Below are positions 12,654 to 23,540 of a stretch of 64,000 nt of DNA, one piece after another. Below the pieces are notes generated by a model. That model was not told the DNA's origin, did not search any database, and saw only the letters and a list, made by a program, of their open reading frames with translations. Source of the stretch: Elmis aenea (Eukaryota > Arthropoda > Insecta > Coleoptera > Elmidae); NCBI GenBank assembly GCA_947652605.1, contig OX393578.1:2046001-2110000 (forward strand). Reading direction: 5' to 3'. The number at the start of each line of letters is the position of its first letter. Within the stretch, counting starts at the first letter, position 1. The position numbers and the translations under genes are program-made.

Positions 12654-13854
12654 CTTAATGGTTTGTCCTTGTAGTTGTGGAGAGATAAAAAGTTTGATCG
12701 GCGAGAAAGTTAGTGTCATGAAACGTTCACATTAGCCCGCGTTAATTATCTCTTAATGGATCATCGAACCACCATCTGTTATCGTAATCGTTTTACGACA
12801 ATTCATTAGTTAAAACAAATACCGCATTGGTAATACCATGACACTCATAACTCTGCTACAAACTTACGCTCGTAAAGTTAATTTACAGGCCTATCAATTT
12901 CGTTAATTATTTGCTTACTGCCAGGACAGACGGTCTCGTAAACTGTAATTAATTGTTGCAGTTCGCTAAAATAGTGATATTTAAATCTAGGGGATTAGAT
13001 GTCGTGACTCTTTATCAATGCTACCTGTAGAGTTTACAAACTTGTTTTAAATTATTTATGATAAGTAAACATTTCAGCCCTCAAACACTTAACGAACGGG
13101 AAATGTTTATTTAGCTCTCTGATGTTGGTAAAATCTTTGCGCTTTTGTGAAGTAATCGGTTTGAGATTTAAGAGCGGGTTATTTTTATTAATATAGATTA
13201 TGTTAAAAAGAAGATTTTAACTTATAAAGTAATTACAATAGATTTATAAATTTAGTTTATCTCATGCAATATTTTATAAAGTACTTTGCAACTTTTTTTT
13301 TGAAGAGTTGTAAAAAGATGTTTTAGCCCGTTTTCAAAAAAACTTAAGGTGAAAATGCATTGCTTAGTCTATAGAAACCATCAGAAAGCAATTACGACAA
13401 ATGAAATTCGTGGTGTAGAATTATTTACAAAATTTGTTGGCCAATGCCTCAGGCCATTGAATAAAAAATTCAGTACTAATACCATATTGCAGGCAACCCA
13501 GCTAACAATTCTGTTCAAGAGGTCAACTATAGACTAAGGTTCATAACAAATTAATTTTTTTAATTCAAAAATGAACATAATTCAAGCAATTAATCTGTCC
13601 TTAATTTTAATTTATTTTAGTTATCACTTATGATGATTTACGAAGTGTTCTTTTTCCTTGCAGATCCCATTTTGCAGCGTAATTTTAAATTTTCAACCCA
13701 CTTTAAAATGAAAAACAAAACCTAAATCTGCCTACAAGTGGTTGCATTTTAGTTGTTTTTTTTTAAATATATGAACTGCATATAATGTTCTGAAAATTTT
13801 AAATGTACACTTATGTATTAAAAACTGAAAAGTTTACGTGTGTTTTGAATTATT
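12654..13854. other. Gene-free sequence with one repeat copy
   Basis: Positions 13,290-13,370 match the dispersed family of about 170 bp (GTTGTAAAAAGATGTTTTAG, then GTGAAAATGCATTGC). A 62-codon frame at 13,349-13,537 starts inside that repeat, so I do not call it a gene. A pyrimidine tract ending in CCTTGCAG near 13,663 resembles a splice acceptor without an obvious exon. Confidence 0.4.
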
Positions 13855-13868
13855 TATAATATGATTAA

Positions 13869-14096
13869 ATGCTGCATATTTTTTGTAATAGAAAGACTTA
13901 TATGGAAAAGCGGAATTGTGACTCAACTCTCAGACCGGAAGTGCGTGTTGGGGTTTATAATGAGGAAGAAAAATATCGAGGTTTTTTAAAAACTAAAGTA
14001 GTGGCCTTAAAACCCTATACACACCTTATTTACACAGTAAATAACAATTATCTACCTTTAAAAGGTTTAAATTATGATACATATATTCATAAATAA
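13869..14096 (+). other. Unrecognised coding-like segment ending at a polyadenylation signal
   Basis: The frame encodes a charged peptide (RPEVRVGVYNEEEKYRGFL...) that looks more like protein than the surrounding noise. It is preceded by an acceptor-like TTTTTTGTAATAG. Its TAA stop overlaps AATAAA (14,091-14,096). It could be a terminal exon or a relic. No family is recognised and no upstream exon could be joined confidently. Confidence 0.2.
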
Positions 14097-14256
14097 AGTG
14101 CAATATAGACTTTGCTCTTTTTTCCTTTACGGAGAACTTAAATCTCAGTCTTAACAATTATATAACATAGCATAATGGTACACAAAAACAACTATAAATT
14201 TAAAAATGAACCTAATTTTAAACTTTCCTTATTAACACACCAACACAAATACATTT

Positions 14257-14472
14257 ATGTATTATATTCAGTGTTTGTTAAACAAATTAGAACCTTCTTT
14301 AAAATATCTAAGCAAGAAAAGTGTTAACCAGATTTCACCGCAAAGTGGAAGATCTATTGCTTCACAAGGCGTGACACTTGTGTTCTCTGTTTTCAAAATA
14401 AATTACAAATCCCAAAGTAAATTAGACAATGATGATGCCATACGACAATTATTGCACGAGTCTGCATTTTAA
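14257..14472 (+). other. Unrecognised coding-like segment
   Basis: A 71-codon frame begins near an acceptor-like ATTATATTCAG at about 14,271 and has protein-like composition (KLDNDDAIRQLLHESAF at the end). It lies 160 bp downstream of the preceding coding-like segment on the same strand. I do not recognise either. Confidence 0.15.
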
Positions 14473-15637
14473 GTTGTTTTTCCACCTTTCTCAGTATTTA
14501 AACCTTGAATACGTTATCGAACGTGCATCGAAATAATTTTCTGAGTTTATCGTTTCGTCGAGGTTGAATTTCATTTTAGACTTACTTCAAACAATTGTTT
14601 TTAACAACTAGTACACATTTGTTGCTATCACTTTGCACAGTATAAGTTTCTGTATCTAATCTTCTATGGAATCGTGCAACTTACAAACCAAACGTTACGA
14701 TTTTTTATGGATGAACTAAATGCAGTGATTGTGTTAGTGGATTTTTCATTTATATCCAAGGAATAACAATCAAAATCCCATTATTTTGGTAAGCTAGTAT
14801 GGTATTTAGAGTGAAATACAGGCTGTTTGAATGTGCATCACTGTTTACCGAAAATCGTAAAGTGGAAAAATATCTGTATCATGAACCATTCTGAACACTG
14901 TACTACTGTACACAGGGTACTACAGAGATAATTACCACCTCAAATGTGTTACTGTTCTCTACAACACCCTGTAGTACACTTAGCTAAATCAATATACCGT
15001 GTTCTTCCGGCTAAAAGTGCATACAACAATCACGTCTTAATAAGTACCAAGCACTTCCTTTACCAAAGGAAGTTATAATAGTTTGATTCTTGTATTCCTT
15101 TGCAAATATTAATTACTTTAATTATAAAGTGTGTTATGGACGTGTTCAAATTACTTATTGCATTTTTTTAAATTTAGAAAGCAACGCTAAGAAATCGTTT
15201 ACGAAAAAGGAACCTGCTTTTTATAAAAACAATTATAACCGTTATAATATCGGTTTGTAATAAGTACATATTAACGTGTGGTAGCGATTTTTATTTGGAA
15301 AATTAATAACGTAGTCCTGCAGGAAGGTTTCACACCGAGAATGTGTTATTTTGTTTTAAATTTATCGCGCTTGCTTGATTGTTTACAATGAGTTTTATCC
15401 TTCTTTTGTTCTTCGTACTTGCAGTTAAAAAAATAGAATCAGATTGTGGCCGGGCTTACGAATGAAACATTATTTATCGGCTTTGCTTTGCCTTTTGTTG
15501 TATATAATCATTTTTCCCTCGTATCATAATTTATTAGCAAGCAGGTCAGCTAATGCTCGACGTTACCAAATATTTATGTTACATTATTTAATATGACTTA
15601 ATAAAATATAGATTGTGATCATTTCAAAATTATCAGT
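14473..15637. other. Gene-free sequence
   Basis: A small inverted pair built on ACAGGGTACTAC / ACACCCTGTAGTAC lies at 14,905-14,980, and a CTTCCTTT/AAAGGAAG hairpin lies near 15,053-15,071. Nothing else is seen. Confidence 0.45.
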
Positions 15638-15776
15638 GGTAATATAACAAGTGCATTGAAAATTATCGATAATTTTTGGTAAATATGCCCGGATGCAAGT
15701 TGAGCTGATTCAACTTGCATGAGTGAAGATTTGTCAAAAGTTATAGATTATTTGCAATGCACGAGTTATATTTTGT
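15638..15776. repeat. Nested inverted repeat (hairpin cluster)
   Basis: Outer arms AATATAACAAGTGCATTG (about 15,641) and CAATGCACGAGTTATATT (about 15,755) are inverted copies. Inside lies a clean hairpin, ATGCAAGTTGA/TCAACTTGCAT with a 6-base loop (15,693-15,720). It directly adjoins the MITE that starts at 15,782. The arrangement suggests a small fold-back element. Confidence 0.6.
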
Positions 15777-15781
15777 CAGAA

Positions 15782-16241
15782 AATTTCCTTCACCTAACCT
15801 ACCTGTCGAATTAAATGTATGTTATGTCAAATTTTACAAGTACTGTCAGATTGTAGGGTCAGGTGTGTGGTTTAATCTATATCAAAGTAACGCTACTGGT
15901 CGCTGAAATTCGTCAAAAAATTATCAAGACCAAAATATTGAATTCTCTCCCCAAATTTATATTTTCGACCAATCACGAAACTCAGATTTCTTAGAAACGA
16001 CCAATAAACGCATGAAAATCTGTTAATCGCGAAAAGGATATTATCAGTGTATGATTATGTTTATTGGTCGTTTTTAAGAAATCTGAGTTTGTTGGTCGAA
16101 AGCACTAATTTGACAGGAGGATCAACATTTGACAGGGGAATGCAAAATTATTACCGTGTACTAATGCTCCTTTTGGTAGTCTCTAGAAGATTTAAGATTA
16201 GTGATTGGTTGAAAACGCAAATTTGATAGGTGAAGGAAATT
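15782..16241. mobile_element. MITE with AATTTCCTTCACCTA terminal inverted repeats
   Basis: AATTTCCTTCACCTA at 15,782-15,796 is repeated in inverted orientation at 16,227-16,241. A second, internal inverted pair (15,963-16,009 and 16,059-16,101; both contain AAACTCAGATTTCTTA-like sequence) would bring the centre into a hairpin. There is no coding capacity. The superfamily is not clear and I could not define a target duplication. Confidence 0.65.
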
Positions 16242-17925
16242 GTTTGGATAAAAAAGTTTCGAAATTTATATGGACATAAATTAGAAATCATTGATCAAAA
16301 ATGTGCTAAATTCAGACAAGCATGGGTTTTAAATTTTTCTAAAAGTAGTAACTTGAAAACTTGCATTCTCTGGGTGTGACAAAAACGCTCTGGAACTAAA
16401 AAAGTGTTCTTTTCTTAAAATTACTTTTAGTTATTAAAATAAATTGACTCTAAAGTGCTTTATAAGAATATTTTGATCCTTCTACATTTTCTAAGAAAAT
16501 GTATGTCCTGAGTTAATCATTTTATTGTCTTTAAAACATTTTTCTTAGATGTTAAAATCTATTCTAAGGGGTAATTTATAATGAATCTCCTTATATCACG
16601 AAGTAAATTAAATTGCATTTACCATCATTGCTCACAATTTTCGTCCCAGTTTTTTTTAAAATTGTGTATATGTATATGTTGGTTGTAAAATAAAGTATTT
16701 TAAAAATTAAGGTTTTTTAAGCCTCTGTTGACATTATCAAGGTATCTAAAAATCTCCCCCAAAGATAATGCTCCAATTTCACTTAATGCAATCGTTAAAG
16801 TTATGGATAATAATAAAGATTATGTAAAAGATTAAACCCTTTTTTTTTAATGATTGGCGTTTTGTTTATTTCGTGAAAAAGCGACATGGCTTTTGGGTAC
16901 ACATTTAAGCTTCTAGAGGAGGGTTATGGAAATTAAGAAATTATCAAAGAGATAAATTTGGCTAGACTCTTGACTTTGACATAATTGCAAATATTAAAGG
17001 CGAATCGCTATTGGTTATTTTCAGAGAAGTCTATTAACAAATATTCAAAAAGTTGCATAATCAATCCACGAAACGATATAAATATGAAATAAATAATTTA
17101 CAATAAATAAATGTGACGCAACGTTTTAGATAACTTGAAGAACTGTGAGCTCTTTGGTTTGTTTAGTAATTAATAATTAATGCAAACCACAACCTGAACA
17201 TATAACATATAAGGGACTGTTATTATTACATACCAATGACATCAGTAACACTATTTACCACCTAAAACGAAGCCGGCTTAGTTAATCGTTACTAATTAAT
17301 TCTTTCTTTGGCAACGGCCACAACAGGAACCCATTTTTGTATATTTTAGTCCCTGTTCAATTTATGGCTACGTTCAACACGTTAGGCAATAACTTATCAA
17401 CATTTATGTATTAAATTTGATATTTATTTCACGTACTTGTACCTGAACTGATTAGCATAGCAACAATATTTATTTGTGTTCTTTTACCAATACATTTTTA
17501 CCTGTAACATCGGGCTGAAGACTGATCATAAAATAACTTAAATGATTTCGTTTCATTCAGGCAACTTTTTTTCTAATTTCTTTGAACAGTATGGTATGAC
17601 AACGGCACAAACGATTTGTATGCAAAGGCAGAGGGTTTGAAGGAAAAAATACCTACCCATAAAAGTGCATAGACATGAACGTCACGTAGAGGCCAACTTC
17701 CGTCCACCGAATGAAGATGTGCAAAGCATTGATTGCGGCAAAACAATGTATGGATACGGTTGGATGGTAAGTACCTGGGACGAGGTTAGACTATCAATTA
17801 GCGAGGTGTTAACATGGGAGGGGCCGCACAGGAGTCACTCTAACAGGTTAAAGACAGGGGCCGTATTTCAGAAAAACATAGTACATGTCACTTTTTAACG
17901 AAATCAGTAGCTGACCAGATTTTTG
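16242..17925. other. Gene-free sequence
   Basis: No supportable gene. A 77-codon plus-strand frame at 17,665-17,898 lies in slightly GC-richer DNA but matches nothing I know and has no splice or start context worth noting. Confidence 0.45.
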
Positions 17926-18310
17926 TACGAATTGGGAATAATTTCCATGTATCTACAATAGGATGCAAGACACACAAAAATCGAAGATTTAAAGAAATCA
18001 CTAGTTCATCAGGTTTAAATCCTTATTCTCAAGATTTTTCGAGATTTGGGAATAACTAAAAGTTGCAGGGTGCTAAATCAGGATTATTAGGAGAATGCAT
18101 TAGCTCAAAAAAATCAGAATCCTGAATAATTTGTTGAATTTTATGAGTTTTATGCGCTCTGCAATTGTTTTAAAGCAGCAAATTTTTTCGCCGGTCATAA
18201 TTGGGCATTTCTGTTGTAAATCAATTTTCAAATATTACTATAATTCTTCCGTGTCATTGTAGAACTCTTCTTCATATTGATTGGGACCGGGCATCAAAAG
18301 TATATGAAGA
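17926..18310 (-). pseudogene. Tc1/mariner transposase relic
   Basis: Minus-strand translation near 18,180-18,060 reads THKIQQIIQDSDFFELMHS then PNNPDLAPCNF and LFPNLEK. This is the mariner motif PHPPYSPDLAPCDFFLFP around the last catalytic Asp, with a stop after CNF. Upstream (to about 18,290) a degraded ...LKIDLQQKCPIMTGEKI... also fits the family. Frameshifts and stops abolish function. It is the same family as the relic at 11.75-12.1 kb. Confidence 0.7.
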
Positions 18311-21300
18311 ATGAAAAAGGGTATTGATCTGAAACTTTGTTTATGACCATAATGGCATCTGATCTGTTTAATGAAAATATTTTCAAGATGGAAATATCGG
18401 AAGTTGACGTCTACTTTCTTATTTCAAATACAATAGTCTGTTTTTTATTGGATTTTTGGATTTAACACGTTATTTTGATGGCATTTCCTATATCTATCTG
18501 CAACAATTGTCGAGTTATTAAGAGTTTTTAATAAAGTTAAGAGAAAAGATAACATATTTAAATAGTAAGCCTTGGAAATGATAACAAATGCCAATATTAA
18601 TAACTGTCAATCATTTTTATTGCGTTTGTCTGAAGTGTCCATGTAATCCTGTTTAAAATTTAGAAACAAATGTACTTGGATCCTTTTAAAGAAAAAGTAC
18701 TTCGTTGTATAAGGATAATGCATGTTCTGTTAATTTTTACAGCATAGAAAATGTATATCCAAACCGAAAATTTTATTAAAAAATTCACTGTTCACCTTAA
18801 TTTAGTATTGAGTTTGTGCATGTCTATAAACAATCAATAAAACTTCCTCCTTACGGTTTTCTTGAAAGGAATTTTTATCATTGCCAAAACGCTTACATTG
18901 TTATTGCCCTATTTTGTAAATACCTTCAGTGTTTTAAACAATAAAACCACCGTTGTTTGAATGAAGTCAATCACCTGAATATATTTTGAGGTATTGTCAC
19001 ATTCCAAAAATCATATCAACTGCATTATCTGTCGGTGGCGTTAAACTTTGGTTTACTGATTAGATAATACCCTTTCCGTTATTGTAAAATGCGTATCCTT
19101 TATTTTAGTAAATAAATAACTAGTTTAAAAGTTGAACAAACAATGAACATGCTTAAAAAATAATCTTAAGGAACCGTGGCGTTTTTTTTAACACAGTGCG
19201 CCTAAGATTAAGAACATCTGGTGAATAACATTTTTAACTAGTTCTTAACTAAATTTTAAAAAGTTATAGAGTACTATAACGCAATTTTTGTAACTTTTGT
19301 TCAAATGGATTCTATTCTATAAAGTAAGTTTTTTTCAAATACTTTTTTAAAGTAAAGAACATTTTGATTTTACCTGCATTTTTGCAAAGTATTACCTATT
19401 ACTAATGTGAAACATATCATGTAATGTAACAATTGGTTGTTAAATAATAATAACTAAAAACAATGTATGTCTTCATCGTTTACCTGAAGAAACGCACATT
19501 CTGTTATGGTAACATCATCAGTCACTTTGTAAGCAAACCAACATTAATATGTCATGTAAGTGTTTCTACAAAATATGTGCTTAAATTTAATTGAAAGTAC
19601 AGTAATTTATTTCTATTATTTAGAATGACCAAAGTTACGATTAGGTGGCATTCAATACAATTGTTTCACCTGACAAAGATTAAATGTAGCTGATAGGCAA
19701 ATCATTCCACTTAAAAATACAGTGTAAATAAATCCAAAAGGTATTTAATTATGACTTATTTAAACAAGACTACATTACGTGATATTATATTGCTATGTTT
19801 CTGTAAATGTACAATATCGATAATATATGGAAAGTTGACAAACAATTAATTTTTGCGTTATGGAGTAGTCTCAATTTTAAAATTTTCAGAGCCGTTGCCA
19901 TTTTTCAGATTCTTGCCCATTTTCTCTTATTATCAAAAAATGATGACGCGGCTTACAGCAACTTTTACGTCATTGAAATCAGAAAAAATAATCTTTTGGC
20001 TACAGCCAACTATCAATGCCATTTAAGAAATGCATGTTTAGTCTGTATCTCGGCAACCACTCAGCTTAAAAGTTTATTAGTGTCTTAATCATAGCCTACG
20101 TAAAATTATCTAAAAATTACTTGTTTACAACTTTTTTTAACTGTCCTAGTTAAAAAGATGTTTGTGTGTGAAACGTTCGTCATTTTTATTACCGTTTTGT
20201 TTTGAAAATTGAAAGCACTAGGTAATTTTTTGAACACCATGCAATTTCTTTCGTGATTCTGCACAACTTTGATAAGTTAAACCACTCTGTAATTGTTATA
20301 ATTACGAAGTTATAGATTCTTTTATACGTAAGGATTTTTATTAGAACCAATAACTTAGTAACTCACAATTTCTTCAAGCAAAAGTTATATTTTAGTTCGA
20401 TTTACATGTTTGTATAATTTTTGCAGCTGTAATTTTAGTCCAGTATTATTATTCTTCTGTAACATGATTCACAATTATGTTATAAAACTTGCATGCGATA
20501 TTAATATGTAAATATAACGAAGATCAACCGCGACATGGAACACATTTGCGGTAAAAAAAAGCGTTTGTGTAATAAACAGGCTGTCGTCGTCTAGGCCTGA
20601 CAAATTGAATTCTTGACAGACTCAAACAGAACGCTTGAAAAATTTCAACGTGGGAAATACGTAGCTTCATTGATATTCCTTAATGTATTCCGGGATAACG
20701 CGTATTATTTTTTATATAGGTGATGATCTAGAGAGAATAATAATATATGTACGTTTGTGGCTTGTGTATTGGACGGGGAATGAAATATTTTGTGATCAGT
20801 TCGTTGGTAAAACCCATGGGACGAATTTATTATAAATATGTAACGCGTAAAGAGCAATTCAAAACGGATTTTGGACCAGAAGTAACCAGTAATTACAATA
20901 ATGATTGTAGTTAATACATACGTGATGTTTAAAGGGAAAAAATTAATGGCTTCTAATCAAATTTTATACTTGAGTTTGCCTCTGAAAACGGTTTTTGAAA
21001 AACTCGTGGTGTCCAAGAGGTATAAGGCAATACACTCTTCATGTTATTATTTTTAACTGATGTGATTGGTAGCTCTAGAAACTGAATGTAATTATATTAA
21101 TGTCGATTTTTTTGTGAGGTTCCTTGTTTCGGAGATGAATCTAGAATTTTAAATTCCTCATCTTCTTTCATTGATGTCTCTTGAAATATTTTAATGGTGC
21201 ATTTTGCTTTAATCCCATCCACTATATCTGCAGCTAATTTACAGTTGCTTCGTCAGTAGGTACTATTATTTTGTTTAACTGCCTCTTCCAGAATTTTTAA

Positions 21301-22150
21301 CAGCTAAACTTCATGGGGATTTTCAAAATTGAGCTATACCACTTTCAAAAAAATGCTCTTACGTGTTGTAAAAAATTGTCCGGGATGTAACTTTTTTCAA
21401 TCCTGCCCTGTACAATGGTGGGAGTCTTATACAATTCAATTTGAAGAAGACACGCCAAAACCGGTGGCACCTTTCCGTAAAGCACGTGCCTTCAAAGGAA
21501 GTCAGCTAGGTCTAAAAGACCCCCACATGGAACGGAGGGCCAGTGCTAGTACCAAAGCTGAGTGGTGACATAACTGACTCAGTCGCGTTGTGTTTAAAGT
21601 TTAAAGACACAATTTTTTTTTACTGTTTACCATTAAAATCGTCGCACCAGCACTAGACCGCAACTTTTGAAGAATCTTGCGTCACATGTGGATGACGCTA
21701 TGTTAACATACTCTGGTGCATATTGAGTAGATATTTGCCAGTGTCTGAGTTATGTTTGTTTAAAATAATGTTAAAGTGTTTAGTGTACCTTTTTTTTTGT
21801 TGGGAGGCCGAGAAGGCAAGATGTCGGCATAGCTGATGTGTTTGAATAACGGCTATGTCGCATCAAGCCAGCTTACGCCTGTCAAAAGTCAACAATAACT
21901 GGTCTAAAGGGATTTTAAACTTTCAATAATATGTGGGTGCGACATTACAAACTTTCAAATGAACTGTGGAAGCCACGATTCTAATTTATAAATTACAAAT
22001 CCGAAAAAGTAATTAAATTTGCAGCAAACCAGGTGCAAAATAACCATTAGCCATTAACAAACAGGAAAATAACGTATTTATTATCTCTTTTCTTATTTAA
22101 AACCACCAGCATGTTCTATTGTTCTTCTATCATTTTTCCCATTGGTATAC
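18311..22150. other. Gene-free sequence
   Basis: The longest frame is 19,807-20,088 on the plus strand (93 codons, ATG start). It is mildly hydrophobic and of unknown nature. Another, at 21,329-21,568, has a CPGCNFFQSCP segment, again unrecognised. Neither has convincing gene context. Confidence 0.45.
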
Positions 22151-22352
22151 CAGTGCTTCCCAAAGCGTAGTAAGTGAAGTTTTGGTGGCATGCGACACGT
22201 TTTCAAAGAGTGTGCAGTTGAAGATTATTTTTTGAACTTCACTAAGGTTTTTTTGCATAACGAATGGTTTATAATACTTTTCCTACTCCCCTAATTATTT
22301 TTGTTAAATACGGCGCCACCGATAACATCAACAGGGAGTTTGGGAAACACTT
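22151..22352. mobile_element. hAT-like MITE remnant
   Basis: The left end reads CAGTGCTTCCCAAAG. The right end, reversed, reads AGTGTTTCCCAAACTCCC. This is the CAGTGNTTCCCAAA type of hAT end, with GGTGGC/GCCACC also placed symmetrically inside. The flanks do not show a clean 8-bp duplication, so the copy is old. Confidence 0.5.
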
Positions 22353-22959
22353 ACATAAAAAACCTAACATGCGGGTATTTCCACATTCTATTGATAAGTA
22401 ACATTTACAAATTCATGGTGAATTATCACATTAATTCATAATTGCGATAATTCCCTAATATGCATATACTATTATGACCTTCCAATATAGTTCTTTGAAA
22501 ATTTTAAACTATTTTTTTCTCTTCGATAAGGGTTTTCCAACACTCCCGCAAAAATATGCGTCATATTTTAATTAAACTAATGCAATTATAACGAGAACTA
22601 ACTGTTTTGTTGATATGGTTCTCGAATTTACTGTGGGATTTTGTTGAAAATGTGCTGTGGTTAATAATTGATAAGTAGTACATATTTAAACAGTTAGAAA
22701 CAACTTATTTACAAGTTTATAATACGCGTATATCATGGTCAGTTTATTTGCGTAGCTAATTATGATTAAAGCAAAATATTTACCTATAGTTAACACGATT
22801 CATTGCCATAATACTTGAAAATAATGGGACGTTATATACAGAGTCTTGTAACTTGTAACATTGTTGTTTAGAAAAGTGTCCCATAAAATGAAGGGATAAA
22901 CAATTGAATGATGTATTATAAATTTGGCAGCAAGTTTATATCATGAAATATATCAGAAA

Positions 22960-23540
22960 ATATAAAGACCACTGCAAAACTTTGAATTTTTCTTGGAAAT
23001 ATTTGCAAGGGATAATTTTCAAAAATTTCTACGAGCTGTAAAAGATTGTCTTAGGCCGATTTTAAACAAATTAAAGATACCGTGTATTGCCTAGGGCCTG
23101 GGGTGTCCTTAATATTTTCAAAAACTTTAAAGACCATCCCAAAACAATCTATTTTTTGTGAAAAACATTGAAAGGTCTTGGAACTTTTTTCACAAATTTC
23201 AGAGAGCTGTAAAAAATAGTTTTGGGCTGTTCATTGCAAAAATTTTGAATTTTTTCCAAACAATAATACCCTTAAAATTATTTTAAAAATTTTGAAGAGT
23301 CGTAAAAATAGTTTTACGCCGTTTCTAAACAAACCAAACGTGAAAATGCATTGCGTAGGAAGTTTTTGGCATTTAAAAAAAAAAATAAAGGCCACTGCAA
23401 AACTTTTGAATTTTTTATTAAACAAAATGCAAAGTTACATACCTGGAACTCTTTCAAACATTTGAAGAACTGTAGAAAATTGTTTTAGGCCGTTTTTAAA
23501 CAAACTAAAAATGAAAATGTATTGCTTAAAGGCATCTCTT
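22960..23540 (+). repeat. Diverged tandem repeat, unit about 170-175 bp
   Basis: GAGCTGTAAAA-like anchors occur at about 23,033 and 23,209, with further variants at 23,296 and 23,466. Each is followed by TTAGGCCG/TTTTACGCCG and then TGAAAATGCATTGC or a variant of it. Most spacings are 169-175 bp. The family is also found at 13.3 kb and inverted at 3.95 and 56.4 kb. The unit length is typical of insect satellite-derived dispersed repeats. Confidence 0.6.
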
